From Myxococcaceae bacterium (GTDB lineage: Bacteria; Myxococcota; Myxococcia; Myxococcales; UBA5297): a stretch of 64,000 nt of DNA. The DNA lies in NCBI GenBank assembly GCA_017500825.1, contig JAFVYB010000058.1, positions 1 through 64,000 on the forward strand. The letters run 5' to 3'. The notes beneath the pieces are model-generated. The model made no database searches. It saw nothing but the letters and a program-made list of their open reading frames with translations, and was not told the DNA's origin. Below are positions 25,670-35,172 of this stretch, piece after piece. Position 1 is the stretch's first letter. The number at the start of each line of letters is the position of its first letter. The position numbers and the translations under genes were made by a program.

Positions 25670-26530
25670 ATGCATCGCCCCATCATCGCCGCGTTGGCCT
25701 GTCTTCTGGCGACGGCCGCGCTCTCGGCGCCGCCCGTGCCTCCTCACAAAACGTCCGCAGGGCGACTCATCCTGCCGCGCGAGGAGGTCTTTCAAATCCT
25801 CGGCAAGCCCTATCTGCACGCCATCGCCGATTTTTACTGGATTCAGACGAGTCACAGCGTGGGCATCGCCAAAAGTGCCGCCGATTACCTCGTCGCGTAT
25901 CAATACGGCGACCTCGTGACGCGCATCGATCCCGAGTTTTGCTACGCCTATCAATTCGTCGGCCAATCTATTCCGGTCAATACTGGCGCCAGGGGCTGGC
26001 AAAACGTCGATGAATCGACCGAGATAATGGAGCGGGGCGTGAGGCGCTGTCCCAAGAGCGGCAACACGCGGCTTTTGCTCTCGTTTAATTACAGCCATTT
26101 TTACCGCCGCTATGTCGACGCGGCGAAAGTGCTGGAGCCGATGATCGGCCAGCCTGAGACCGTGGAATTTATTCCCAAGCTCGTCACGCGCCTTTACGCG
26201 CAATCCGGCCAGACAGATGTGGCCATGGAAATCGCCCAGGCGCTCTATGAGACAGCGGCATACGAGGACGAGCGCGCGGCCTATGCCGATCGCATTCGCG
26301 AAATCGAATTGGAGCGCATTCTGCAAATGGTGGAGCGCGCGAGGGATCAATTCCAGAAGCGCGAAGGGCGAATGCCCGCTGACATCGCCGAGCTCGTGCA
26401 GTCCCGCGATCTCGCTGAGGTGCCCACCGACCCCTTTGAAGGTCAGATTTATCTCTCGCCGGACGATCACCGCGCCCACTCGACGGCGCAGTCAAGCCGC
26501 CTGGAAGTCGTCACACCCCAACACCGGTAA
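25670..26530 (+). CDS. Exported TPR-like helical protein
   Basis: A 286-residue protein with a Sec signal peptide (MHRPIIAALACLLATAALSA) and a helical mature part. Segments such as FCYAYQFVGQSIP and QTDVAMEIAQALYETAAY read like degenerate tetratricopeptide repeats, and the end has the 'GRMPADIAELV' type motif of periplasmic helical proteins. It is the first gene before an ABC transporter ATPase and permease, with 40 bases to the ATPase start. A periplasmic scaffold or partner of the transporter is plausible, but the substrate is unknown. Confidence 0.78.
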   Translation: MHRPIIAALACLLATAALSAPPVPPHKTSAGRLILPREEVFQILGKPYLHAIADFYWIQTSHSVGIAKSAADYLVAYQYGDLVTRIDPEFCYAYQFVGQSIPVNTGARGWQNVDESTEIMERGVRRCPKSGNTRLLLSFNYSHFYRRYVDAAKVLEPMIGQPETVEFIPKLVTRLYAQSGQTDVAMEIAQALYETAAYEDERAAYADRIREIELERILQMVERARDQFQKREGRMPADIAELVQSRDLAEVPTDPFEGQIYLSPDDHRAHSTAQSSRLEVVTPQHR

Positions 26531-26570
26531 GCCGCAAGACAGCGGCCCCGCTTTGTCCGATGGACACGCC

Positions 26571-27554
26571 ATGACCGAAGCGTCCCCTCCCCCCATTCTC
26601 CCGATCGAATTCAAGGCCGTTTCCAAGCAATACCGGCTCGGATTCTGGCTCTCGAAAAAAGTCCAGGCCCTCAAGTCGCTCGATTTGCGCGTCGAACAGG
26701 GTCAAATCTTCGGCCTGCTCGGCCCCAATGGCGCGGGCAAGTCGACGACGATCAAAATCCTGATGAATCTGGTGCAGGCGAGCGCGGGCGAAGTGCGGCT
26801 TTTTGGCGCCTCGCCGTCTGACGCCAAGGCGCGGCGGCAGGTGGGCTACCTCCCGGAAAATCCGGCGCCCTACGATTATTTGACCGGGCGCGAGTTCGTG
26901 ACGCTGGGCGCCCAGCTGGCTCAATTCCCGGCCAAAGAGATCAAAAAGCGCGTGGACGAGGTGCTCGACGTGGTGGGCATGGCGCGGACAGCCGGACTGC
27001 AGATCCGCCGCTACTCGAAGGGCATGGTGCAGCGCGTGGCACTGGCGCAGGCGCTCGTCGGCGCGCCCAAGCTGCTCGTCCTCGACGAACCGACCAGCGG
27101 TCTCGACCCGGTGGGACGGCGCCAGATGCGCGATATCATTCTCCACGAGCGCGAGCGCGGGACGACCATCCTCTTCTGCACGCACATCATCCCCGACATT
27201 GAGGCGCTGTGTGATCGCGTGGCGGTCCTCGTCTCGGGCAAGCTGGTGCAGGAGGGGGGGGTGCGCGAACTTTTGACGACCAAGGCGCCGGGGGTGGAAA
27301 TCGCCATCGAGGGAATCGGTCGCGAGGCGCTCGACGCCCTCAAGGTCTCGCCCGAGGCGGTTCATGAGATTGGCGGCCGGCTGCTCGTCCGCGTGAGTGG
27401 CGCAGATTCGAACGCGCTCATCGGCCAAATCATCGCCGCGGGGGGGCGCGTCACCCAGCTCCAGCAGGTCCGATTCAGCCTGGAGGACCTCTTCATGGAT
27501 GTCGTCAACAGCGCCGGCTACACGGCCAGCGCCGGAGGAGAAATCGTCGGATGA
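26571..27554 (+). CDS. ABC transporter ATP-binding protein
   Basis: A 327-residue ABC ATPase: Walker A GPNGAGKST near residue 52, Q-loop, signature motif RYSKGMVQR (variant of LSGGQ), Walker B LLVLDEPTSGLDP and the H-loop (CTHIIPD). A C-terminal extension of about 90 residues (from about 235) resembles the regulatory tail of ABC-2-type exporters. I start at MTEASPPP (26571); the frame is open upstream but overlaps the previous gene. The last codons overlap the permease start (ATGA), so the two are coupled. Confidence 0.92.
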   Translation: MTEASPPPILPIEFKAVSKQYRLGFWLSKKVQALKSLDLRVEQGQIFGLLGPNGAGKSTTIKILMNLVQASAGEVRLFGASPSDAKARRQVGYLPENPAPYDYLTGREFVTLGAQLAQFPAKEIKKRVDEVLDVVGMARTAGLQIRRYSKGMVQRVALAQALVGAPKLLVLDEPTSGLDPVGRRQMRDIILHERERGTTILFCTHIIPDIEALCDRVAVLVSGKLVQEGGVRELLTTKAPGVEIAIEGIGREALDALKVSPEAVHEIGGRLLVRVSGADSNALIGQIIAAGGRVTQLQQVRFSLEDLFMDVVNSAGYTASAGGEIVG

Positions 27555-28318
27555 ACGCCTTTGCCGCCCTCACCCTCAATGGCTTCCGCGAGGCCCGCCG
27601 CAACCGCGTCACGCTGCTCATCGCCGGATTTGCGCTGGTCCTTCTGCTCTGCTCCACCCTGCTCGCCGACGTGTCGATCGCCAGTATCGAGCGCGTGCTC
27701 GTGGATATGGGCCTGTCTGGCATGAGCCTGATGCTCGTCGTCCTGGCGATCTTTTTGTCGACGAGTCAGCTCGGCAGGGAAATCGAGCGGCGCACCATCT
27801 TCATGATCGTCTCCAAGCCCGTCTCGCGCGCCACCTTCATTCTCGGACGCATGGCCGGCAACATGCTCACGCTGGCCGTGCTGCTCCTGGCGATGGCAGC
27901 CATCTTCTGGGTTGAACTCGCGCTCTTTGGCTATCCCATGCGCGCCCAATACGGCGTCGCCATCGCCGCGCTCTATGTGGAGCTCGCCGTGCTTTCGAGC
28001 GTGGGCTTTGCCATGTCGAGCTTCGCCGGCCCCATCGTCTCGGCCATGGTCACCGCGGGCGTCTACCTGGCGGGGCATCTGTCCGGCGACATCTACCGGC
28101 TCGGCGAAAGCGCCCAGAGCGCCTTTCTCACGGCCATCGCCAAGGGCGTCTACTACCTGTTGCCCAACCTCGACCGGCTCAACTTCCGTCCGCACGCGAC
28201 CTACCTCATCGACATCTCCGGCGCCGATCTCGGACTGTCCGTGCTCTACGCGATAGCCTATGCGGGTATCATGCTCTCGCTCAGCGTCCTTTTCTTCGCC
28301 AGACGCGACTTTAAGTGA
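27551..28318 (+). CDS. ABC-2 type transporter permease
   Basis: A 255-residue integral membrane protein with about six hydrophobic helices (around 20-45, 57-75, 97-117, 125-150, 157-180 and 232-250). It contains the REIERRTIFMIVSKPVSR loop typical of ABC-2 permeases, where the membrane dimer contacts the ATPase. Coupled to the upstream ATPase by an ATGA overlap. It probably exports an unknown substrate or works in membrane remodelling. Confidence 0.88.
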   Translation: MNAFAALTLNGFREARRNRVTLLIAGFALVLLLCSTLLADVSIASIERVLVDMGLSGMSLMLVVLAIFLSTSQLGREIERRTIFMIVSKPVSRATFILGRMAGNMLTLAVLLLAMAAIFWVELALFGYPMRAQYGVAIAALYVELAVLSSVGFAMSSFAGPIVSAMVTAGVYLAGHLSGDIYRLGESAQSAFLTAIAKGVYYLLPNLDRLNFRPHATYLIDISGADLGLSVLYAIAYAGIMLSLSVLFFARRDFK

Positions 28319-28378
28319 GCGTTCAAGCGCTTTCCCAAGCGTCCGACAAAACGCCCTGAACGGCATTCTTTCCCTCTG

Positions 28379-28424
28379 AAAAGCCCCTCTCCGACGCGCT
28401 CGGACGAGGGGTTTCAACTTTTTC
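28379..28424 (+). terminator. Terminator after the ABC transporter operon
   Basis: CCCCTC/GAGGGG and TCCGA/TCGGA stems with a CGCGC loop are followed by TTTCAACTTTTT. Confidence 0.85.
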
Positions 28425-28434
28425 GGCCATTTTC

Positions 28435-28462
28435 TTGGTGGTTTCGCGCCTGGCGCTAGATT
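28435..28462 (+). promoter_or_regulatory. Likely promoter of the pil operon
   Basis: TTGGTG, a 16-base spacer and TAGATT lie about 85 bases upstream of pilM. The -10 box overlaps a TGGCGCTAGATTGC sequence that resembles a sigma54 site one base too short. Confidence 0.5.
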
Positions 28463-28546
28463 GCGCGCCCTTCACCTGCGCGTTTCCCCGTCACCGCCAC
28501 AAAAGCGCCGGGGGACACCTTTTTCCCGCCGAGAGAGGTCCCTCAG

Positions 28547-29629
28547 ATGGCCAATCCCAAACTCACCCTCGGGCTCGACATCGGCTCGACCTCCATCAAG
28601 CTGGTCCAGCTCAAGGAAGTCGTTCAGCGCGGCGTTGTCGGCTATCAGCTGCAGGCATTCGGGATTAAACCGCTGCCGCCCGAGGCCATTATCGACGGCG
28701 CTTTGATGAATTCGACGGCCATTGTCCAAGCTATTCAGGAATTGGTCGCCGAATTGAACATCAAAAACAAAAACGTCACTCTCGCCATCCCCGGACATTC
28801 GGTCATCATCAAAAAAATCAGCCTGCCGGTGATGAGTCAGGAAGAATTGGACGAGAGTATTCAGACCGAGGCTGGGCAATACATCAACATCGATATCAAA
28901 GACGTCTATCTCGACACCTATCCGTTGCCGAGCGAGGACGATCAGATGGGACAGATGGATGTCATGCTCGTCGCGGCCAAAAAGGACATGGTCAACGACT
29001 ATGCAGCGGTTGTGAGTGAGGCGGGGCTCAATCCTGTCATCGTCGACATCGACACCTTCGCCATTCAGAATTGCTTTGAGGCAAACTACGAGGTGGCCAG
29101 CGGCGAGACAGTGGTCCTGCTCAATGTCGGCGCGTCGATCATCAACATCAATATCCTGACGAATGGCGTGCCCGCTTTCACCCGCGACATTACCGTGGGC
29201 GGCAACCACTTCACCGAAGAGATCCAGAAACAGCTGAACGTCTCCTACGAAGAAGCCGAGATGTTCAAGTCGGGCGGTGCGGACAGCGACAGCGACGCGA
29301 TTGTGCCGCAGGAGGTCGAATCGATTCTGGAGGCGACCGCGGAACAAATCGCCGGTGAAATCCAGCGCTCAATCGATTTTTACACCTCGACAATCGCCAG
29401 CGATCACATCGGCCGCATCTTTGTCTCCGGCGGTTCGGCCAAGGTGCCTGCGCTCTTCAAGGCCATCGAGCAGCGCGCGGGCCTGTCAGTCGAAATCCTC
29501 AATCCTTTCCGCTGCATTGAGATCCACAACCGGCGCTTCGACCCTGCCTACATCATGGATTTGGCACCGGTGGCGGCGGTAGCTGTCGGATTGGGGCTGC
29601 GCCGACTCAATGACAAGGAACTTGGCTGA
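28547..29629 (+). CDS. pilM: Type IV pilus assembly protein PilM
   Basis: A 360-residue actin-like ATPase: LGLDIGSTSIKL phosphate-1 motif near residue 8, VVLLNVGASIININI, and the phosphate-2-like SGGSAKVPALFK near residue 301. PilM is cytoplasmic and binds the N-terminus of PilN, linking the inner-membrane alignment complex. The start is fixed by AGAGAGG upstream. It begins the canonical pilM-N-O-P-Q order. Confidence 0.96.
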   Translation: MANPKLTLGLDIGSTSIKLVQLKEVVQRGVVGYQLQAFGIKPLPPEAIIDGALMNSTAIVQAIQELVAELNIKNKNVTLAIPGHSVIIKKISLPVMSQEELDESIQTEAGQYINIDIKDVYLDTYPLPSEDDQMGQMDVMLVAAKKDMVNDYAAVVSEAGLNPVIVDIDTFAIQNCFEANYEVASGETVVLLNVGASIININILTNGVPAFTRDITVGGNHFTEEIQKQLNVSYEEAEMFKSGGADSDSDAIVPQEVESILEATAEQIAGEIQRSIDFYTSTIASDHIGRIFVSGGSAKVPALFKAIEQRAGLSVEILNPFRCIEIHNRRFDPAYIMDLAPVAAVAVGLGLRRLNDKELG

Positions 29630-29698
29630 ATTGGCGCGATGAATCGCCGCGCATTGTCGGCATTGGGCCGTTTTTCGCGGAAAAATGAGGTCTGACCC

Positions 29699-30367
29699 AT
29701 GATTCGGATCAATCTGTACCCCCACAAAACAGTCCGAAAAAAGAAAACGCCGGGGCTGGGCGCGCTCGTGGCGATTATCGCCTGCGGTTTGGCGTCGTTC
29801 GGCGGAAATTACATGTATTTGTCCGATAAAGAGGACGAATACAAAAGCCTCCAGCAGACCGTTCGCAAACAAAAGCAGGAAATCGACGAGCTCAATCGCG
29901 CCATCGGCAAGGTCAAAACGTTCCAGGAAGAAAAGACCAAGATCGAGGAGCAGCTCAAGGTGCTCAAAGAGCTGGAGCAGGGGCGCAGTGGTCCGGTCAA
30001 AATGCTCGACGCCCTGGCGACGGCGGTGCCCAAGCACGTCTGGCTCAGCTCGCTCAAGGAAAAGGATCTCGCTGTCACGCTGGCGGCCGAGGCCACCTCC
30101 AACGAGGATATTTCCCAGTTCATGAAAGCGCTCAAGGAGACGGTCTGGACGCCGGGCGGCATCGGACGCGTGTTGCCAAACCTGACGGGAACCGATGCGC
30201 CGCCGCGCGTGGAACTGTTGCCTTCGGGTGAAATGCGGGAATTCGAGCAAAAAGAAATCTCGTATTTCTTTCAGAATATCGAACTGGGTCGCACCTCGTC
30301 GCGCGGTGATGGATCGGCGACCACCGTCAGTTTCACCCTCTCCTTCCAGGTGAATTACGCCATTTAA
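29699..30367 (+). CDS. pilN: Type IV pilus assembly protein PilN
   Basis: A 222-residue bitopic protein. The conserved N-terminal IRINLYPHK is the PilM-binding motif, followed by a hydrophobic helix (about 19-37), a coiled-coil (YKSLQQTVRKQKQEIDEL) and a ferredoxin-like periplasmic domain. It has ATGAGG before the ATG. The gene lies 69 bases after pilM and 19 before pilO. Confidence 0.95.
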   Translation: MIRINLYPHKTVRKKKTPGLGALVAIIACGLASFGGNYMYLSDKEDEYKSLQQTVRKQKQEIDELNRAIGKVKTFQEEKTKIEEQLKVLKELEQGRSGPVKMLDALATAVPKHVWLSSLKEKDLAVTLAAEATSNEDISQFMKALKETVWTPGGIGRVLPNLTGTDAPPRVELLPSGEMREFEQKEISYFFQNIELGRTSSRGDGSATTVSFTLSFQVNYAI

Positions 30368-30386
30368 TCGGCGCAAGGAATCGACC

Positions 30387-30971
30387 ATGGCGACCCAAGC
30401 AAACCAGATCAATCTCGAACCGCTCGCCGCGCTTCCCATTTGGGGCAAAATTCTAATCGCGCTCGGCCTGGCGCTGGTCATCACCGGCGGCAATTTTTAT
30501 TTCTACGTCCCCGACATCGAAAAAAAGATTAAACGAACGCTCTCTGATATTAAAAAGAATGAAACCGAAATCACCAACAGCAAAATCATTGCCGAAAACC
30601 TGACGCAATTTCAACGCGAGCATGAATTGCTCAAACAAAAATTGGCAGAGGCGCTGACGGCGCTGCCCCTGAGCAAAAACATTGACGACTTGCTCGGCGA
30701 ATTGAACGCCAATGCCAAAAAGGCCGGCGTCGTCATCCGCAGCCTGACGCCCAAACCCGAAAACGCCCACGGTTTCTACGCGGCCATCCCTCTCGACATG
30801 CAAATCGCCGGCACCTACCACGAGATTGCCATCTTCTTTGAGAGCATCTCCAAGTTCAGGCGCATCGTGAACATCAGCGGCATCTCGCTCGCGTCCGCCC
30901 GTAACGAGAGCGACCGCATCGTGCTGACGGCCAATTATCTGGCGACCACGTTCCGCTTCATCTCCAACTGA
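30387..30971 (+). CDS. pilO: Type IV pilus assembly protein PilO
   Basis: A 194-residue bitopic protein: one membrane helix (about 20-40, LIALGLALVITGGNFYFY), a periplasmic coiled-coil and the ferredoxin-like domain (ETY-type segment at IAGTYHEIAIFFE). It pairs with PilN. AAGGAA lies before the ATG. Position and size match the family. Confidence 0.94.
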   Translation: MATQANQINLEPLAALPIWGKILIALGLALVITGGNFYFYVPDIEKKIKRTLSDIKKNETEITNSKIIAENLTQFQREHELLKQKLAEALTALPLSKNIDDLLGELNANAKKAGVVIRSLTPKPENAHGFYAAIPLDMQIAGTYHEIAIFFESISKFRRIVNISGISLASARNESDRIVLTANYLATTFRFISN

Positions 30972-31032
30972 AGCCGGTCCACCGATCGCTTCATCACTCT
31001 GTGAACAACCAGCGCGACAGATGAGGTTCCCG

Positions 31033-31632
31033 ATGATTCGACGCCTTCTGGTCATTTCACTCTGCGCGGCGGGGATTTTCGCCTGCGGGGATGACAAGCC
31101 GAAGCGCTCCCTGCCCCACCAGGCGCCATCCACAGCCAAGAACGCACTCTCCCAGGCCGAGGCCGCCAACCTGCCAGCGGAAAAGATCGAGCTTCCCTTC
31201 GAATACGCCTATTCGCCGGTGGGCAAACGCGATCCCTTCCGCTCCTACCTGATCGACGAGGCCAAGACCGCCGAGAAGAAAGTCGACGAGCCGGTCAGGC
31301 CCATCGAAAACCTGCGCTGTGGACCGCTCTGCAAATGGGATTTGGAGCAGCTGCGCCTGGTCGCCATCGTCAGCGGCATCTCCAACCCCATCGCCATGGT
31401 CGAGGCGCCTGACGGCAGGGGTTACACGGTGCGGCGCGGCACGTTCATCGGCAAGCGCAGCGGCAAGGTCACCAACATCCGCCCGAGCGAGATGGTGATC
31501 ACCGAAATCTACAAGGACAACGCCGGCGTCCCCCAGCCGCACGAAATCTATATCGCCCTGCCCAAGTCGCCCGAGGAGCAGATGGACTTGGAGGGTGAGA
31601 ACAACCTGATGAACGCGGGAATCGATCAATGA
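31033..31632 (+). CDS. pilP: Type IV pilus lipoprotein PilP
   Basis: A 199-residue lipoprotein with lipobox IFAC (lipidated Cys about residue 17), then a disordered linker, GKRDPFRSYL (the PilO/PilN-interacting segment), LRLVAIVSG and ADNA-like alternating beta-strands of the C-terminal domain, including the GTFIGKRSGKV loop. I prefer the ATG at 31033, which follows GAGG at 6 bases; an in-frame ATG 4 codons earlier lacks one. Its stop overlaps the frame preceding pilQ. Confidence 0.93.
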   Translation: MIRRLLVISLCAAGIFACGDDKPKRSLPHQAPSTAKNALSQAEAANLPAEKIELPFEYAYSPVGKRDPFRSYLIDEAKTAEKKVDEPVRPIENLRCGPLCKWDLEQLRLVAIVSGISNPIAMVEAPDGRGYTVRRGTFIGKRSGKVTNIRPSEMVITEIYKDNAGVPQPHEIYIALPKSPEEQMDLEGENNLMNAGIDQ

Positions 31633-31673
31633 CACGCGCCATCCTGAAGAAATCGCTTGAAGGAGAATCAAAA

Positions 31674-34151
31674 ATGAACGGTCGCACCTGGTTCGCGAGA
31701 GTCCTGCTGTCGCTGACCTTCCTCCTCCCCCAGGCCGCGATGGCAGAGGGCACGGATACAGGCCGCCGCTCTGTGCCGGAGTCGGACAAGGCGTCGCCAA
31801 CCGCTGCGACCAAACAATCCCGCGCGGGGAACCTGCCGCCCGGCGCTGCGCGTGTCGCTACCGACGAACCCAGTGCCGTGGCTGCTTATCGCGACGAGAA
31901 GAAGGTCAACCAACCGGCGCAACGCGTGCGCGACATCACCTTCTCGCAGAAGGCCGATCGCTTCGAGGTGCGCCTCAAGGCTGACGGCGAGATCGGTCGT
32001 TACACCCTGCTCGAACTGGAAAATCCCCCGCGTCTGGCGATTGACCTCGACGGTTTCCGCCGCGGTGTGAAGGAACGGATCACGCCCAATGAGGCGCCCA
32101 TCAGCAAGGTGCGCTCCGGTCGCCATGACAGCCACGTGCGCCTCGTCCTCGACAGCAAGGACGGCTCTCCCCTGCCGCGCTACGACGTGAAGCGCCTGCG
32201 CGACGGCCTGATCATCTCCCTGCAGACGCCCGCGATGGCCGCCAAGAAGTCCCCTGCGCCATCCGCCAAGGTGATGGCTCAGGCGGCGCCAGTGGCAAAG
32301 CCAGCCGAAAAGCCCCAGGCCGAAGCCAAGGCCCCCGGAAAGCCCATCGCGCTGAGCGACATCCGCGACATCTCCTACAGCGGCGACAAGCAAAGTGGCC
32401 GCGTCCTCATCGCCGTCGGCAAGGGCGTCACTCACTCGCTGGAACAGCCCGATCCACGCACGGCCATCCTCACCATCAAGGGCGCGCGTCTGCCCAAAAA
32501 GCTGGCACAAAACCTCGACACCTCGTCTCACAACGGGCCGGTGACGATGGTCAGCGCCTTCAGCGCCCCTGGCAAGGACGACACGGTGCAGGTCGTCGCC
32601 ACGCTCGACGACACTGTCGCCGGAACCGTTCACAGTGATCGCTCCGGCATCCTCGTCTGGGAGATCAAGCGCGCCAGCGCCTCGCCCAACGACCCGATGG
32701 AGCTCGTGGTCGACGGTCGGGCCGTCAGCCTCAAGGCGCCCGAGGTCGAGAGCGCCGTGACCACCGCCCGCGCCAGCGCGCTCGCTGCCGAAGCACCTGA
32801 TCCCAACGCCGCCGCAGGAGCGCCGACACAGAAGCCGCGCCGCGGCAAATACAGAGGCCAGCGCATCTCCTTCGAGTTCAAGGACATCGACATCCACAAC
32901 CTGCTGCGAATCTTCGCCGACATCTCCAAGAAGAACGTCATCGTCGGCGACAACGTCAGCGGCAAGGTGACGATCAAGCTGCGCAACGTGCCATGGGATC
33001 AGGCCCTCGACATCGTCCTCAAATCCAAGGGGCTCGACAAAGAGGAATACGGCAACATCATCCGCATCGCGCCGGCCAAGCTGCTCGAAGACGAACGTCG
33101 TCAGGCGGCCGAGAAGGCCAAGATGCAGGTTCAGCTCGAACCGCTCAAGGTCCGCATCATCCCCATCAACTACGCCACGGCCTCCGGACTCGCCGACCGC
33201 GTCAAGGATGTGCTCTCCGATCGCGGCAAGTTGAGTGTCGACGCCCGCACCAACGTCATCATCGTCAAGGACATCGAGGAAGCCATCGCCCGCGCCGAGG
33301 GTTTGGTGCGCCGCCTCGATACGCAGACGCCCCAGGTTCTGATCGAGAGCCGCATCGTCGAGGCCAGCGTCAACTTCTCGCGCGAGTTCGGCATCCAGTG
33401 GGGCGGCGATCTCAACTTCGGCCCCAACACCGGCAACTCGACCGGCCTCGCCTTCCCCAACACCATTCGCGTCGCGGGCGCAGCGGGCAACGAAGGCACC
33501 AACGGCCTGGGCACCTCATCGCCCAACTACGCCATCAACTTGCCAGCGGCGATTGGCATGGGCGCCGGCGGCGGCCTCGGCTTCACCTTTGGTTCGGCTG
33601 GTGGCGCGGCACTGCTCAACCTGCGTCTGAGCGCGATGGAATCGAGCGGCCAGTCAAAGACGATCAGCGCCCCGCGCGTCATCACTCTCGACAACAACAC
33701 CGCGACCATCTCCCAGGGCATCTCCATTCCCTACAGCCAGACCTCCGCTTCCGGCGTGAACACGACCTTTGTCGAGGCCAAGCTGGAGCTTAAGGTCACC
33801 CCGCACGTGACAGCCGACGGCAGCATCCTGCTCGACATCAACGCCAGCAATAACCAGGCCGACTCCAGCATGACGGGCGCCAACGGCCAGCCTGCCATCA
33901 GCAAGAAGGAGGCGCAGACGCAGGTGCTCGTCAAAGACGGCGACACCACCGTCATCGGCGGTATCTACACGCGCTCCCAGGGCTCGAACGAATCCGGCGT
34001 CCCGCTCTTCTCGCGCATCCCCGTTCTCGGCTGGCTCTTCAAAAACCGCTCCGAGTCGGACACGCGCACAGAGCTGTTGATTTTCATCACGCCGCGCATC
34101 GTCAACCGCAACCAGAGCATGGCCGCCGACGACCTGCCTGCCGCGCTGTGA
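31674..34151 (+). CDS. pilQ: Type IV pilus secretin PilQ
   Basis: An 825-residue outer-membrane secretin. Signal peptide to about residue 24 (LLPQAAMA). Two AMIN domains (about 80-165 and 225-315) bind peptidoglycan. An STN/N0-type domain begins at RISFEFKDIDIHNLL (about 398), then a Secretin_N domain, and the secretin pore domain from about 560 with VPLFSRIPVLGWLF and the terminal beta-rich ITPRIV. The start is chosen at 31674, where AAGGAG stands 8 bases upstream; the frame is open 15 codons earlier. It forms the pilus exit channel. Confidence 0.97.
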   Translation: MNGRTWFARVLLSLTFLLPQAAMAEGTDTGRRSVPESDKASPTAATKQSRAGNLPPGAARVATDEPSAVAAYRDEKKVNQPAQRVRDITFSQKADRFEVRLKADGEIGRYTLLELENPPRLAIDLDGFRRGVKERITPNEAPISKVRSGRHDSHVRLVLDSKDGSPLPRYDVKRLRDGLIISLQTPAMAAKKSPAPSAKVMAQAAPVAKPAEKPQAEAKAPGKPIALSDIRDISYSGDKQSGRVLIAVGKGVTHSLEQPDPRTAILTIKGARLPKKLAQNLDTSSHNGPVTMVSAFSAPGKDDTVQVVATLDDTVAGTVHSDRSGILVWEIKRASASPNDPMELVVDGRAVSLKAPEVESAVTTARASALAAEAPDPNAAAGAPTQKPRRGKYRGQRISFEFKDIDIHNLLRIFADISKKNVIVGDNVSGKVTIKLRNVPWDQALDIVLKSKGLDKEEYGNIIRIAPAKLLEDERRQAAEKAKMQVQLEPLKVRIIPINYATASGLADRVKDVLSDRGKLSVDARTNVIIVKDIEEAIARAEGLVRRLDTQTPQVLIESRIVEASVNFSREFGIQWGGDLNFGPNTGNSTGLAFPNTIRVAGAAGNEGTNGLGTSSPNYAINLPAAIGMGAGGGLGFTFGSAGGAALLNLRLSAMESSGQSKTISAPRVITLDNNTATISQGISIPYSQTSASGVNTTFVEAKLELKVTPHVTADGSILLDINASNNQADSSMTGANGQPAISKKEAQTQVLVKDGDTTVIGGIYTRSQGSNESGVPLFSRIPVLGWLFKNRSESDTRTELLIFITPRIVNRNQSMAADDLPAAL

Positions 34152-34204
34152 GGCTCTCCCCTCCCCCAACGCCCTTCCAGCCTCTCAACCACGAGGAACC
34201 CTCT

Positions 34205-34876
34205 ATGAAACGCCTCTCCTGCTGGCTCTCGTCCCTCTGCCTCGCCACGATGTGCGCCTGCGTCGGCGACGCGGGCATCTACACGCTCTCCAGCCACCCG
34301 CTCGACGAGAACTGCCTGTGCGACTCCACCGTCATCCGTCCGAGCGGCACGTTGGATGTCTCCGCCCAGGAACTCTTCCAAGATTCCAGCTACCACCTCG
34401 GCATCCTCCTGCAGAACGACCTCGACGGCGAAGACACCGACACCGTGGGCGCGCAGCGCAACCTCTTCTATCTGCGGCAAATCGTCCTTGAGACGCGTAT
34501 CGGCAACTCGACGGTCTCCGAAGAGATGGACGTCTCCGGTTCCTGCTCTCCCGGCGGCGGTCAGCTTCTCGGCGTCTTCGACATCGTCTCGCCCAAGGCC
34601 TTCCAGAAGATGTCGCAACTGGCCAGCGCCGACCTGCAGACGGCCGTGGTCAGCATCCGCTTCAAGGGCAAGCTCCTGAGCGGCGACGACTACACGACGA
34701 ACGCCTACGACTTCCCGATCAACTTCTACGCCTCTGGAGTGACCCCCACGCTGGAGTGTGGCGATGGCGAAGTCCTTCAAATCTACTCAAGCAGCGGCTG
34801 TTCCTTGGATTCGTTAATCGGCCAAGACGGGGCATTTTCCGAATGCATCCCCGAAGAAGACGCCGAGAGCACCTGA
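34205..34876 (+). CDS. Lipoprotein downstream of pilQ, unknown
   Basis: A 223-residue lipoprotein: signal peptide ending in MCAC (lipidated Cys about residue 19). The mature part has 7-8 cysteines and mixed beta-rich sequence with Asp/Glu-rich ends; I recognise no family. A GAGG site stands 6-8 bases before the ATG. It follows pilQ by 54 bases and precedes a terminator, so it is probably the last gene of the pil transcript, and a pilotin-like or surface role is possible but unproven. Confidence 0.78.
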   Translation: MKRLSCWLSSLCLATMCACVGDAGIYTLSSHPLDENCLCDSTVIRPSGTLDVSAQELFQDSSYHLGILLQNDLDGEDTDTVGAQRNLFYLRQIVLETRIGNSTVSEEMDVSGSCSPGGGQLLGVFDIVSPKAFQKMSQLASADLQTAVVSIRFKGKLLSGDDYTTNAYDFPINFYASGVTPTLECGDGEVLQIYSSSGCSLDSLIGQDGAFSECIPEEDAEST

Positions 34877-34910
34877 TCCCAGAACGCGCGCAGTTTCACT
34901 GAACCGCCAG

Positions 34911-34948
34911 GAAGCCGCTCCCCTGATTTTAAGGGCGAGCGGCTTTTC
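34911..34948 (+). terminator. Terminator of the pil operon
   Basis: AAGCCGCTC/GAGCGGCTT with an inner CCCT/AGGG and a GATTTTA loop, followed by TTTTC. Confidence 0.88.
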
Positions 34949-35075
34949 ATTGTCCGCCCATTCACGATCCTCGCCATTGAACCACGGCGTTTTATCAAGG
35001 CGAGCGCCACATTCCCTCCCCGGCGCGACCACAAAAGGCATGTCACAGGCTTTTGGAAAACACCCGCCGATAATC

Positions 35076-35104
35076 TTGACGCCCCACCGCTTCCCGTTTA
35101 GGAA
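35076..35104 (+). promoter_or_regulatory. Promoter upstream of the Roadblock gene
   Basis: TTGACG, a 17-base spacer and TAGGAA, about 70 bases before the start codon at 35173. Confidence 0.5.
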
Positions 35105-35172
35105 GCCGCGCTTTTTTTGGGGAGCCCGAAAGGCTCTGGCCAGAGGCATTGAGGCCATTTGAGGAGGCAATG

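Noticed and set aside
28451-28464. Sigma54 promoter upstream of pilM (TGGCGC...TTGC)
   Set aside because: The GG to GC distance is one base short of the strict -24/-12 spacing, and the same stretch gives a TTGGTG-N16-TAGATT pair.
30387-30971. Annotating the gene after pilN as a second, unrelated pilus-assembly protein
   Set aside because: The bitopic layout and position after pilN match PilO, so no special call is needed.
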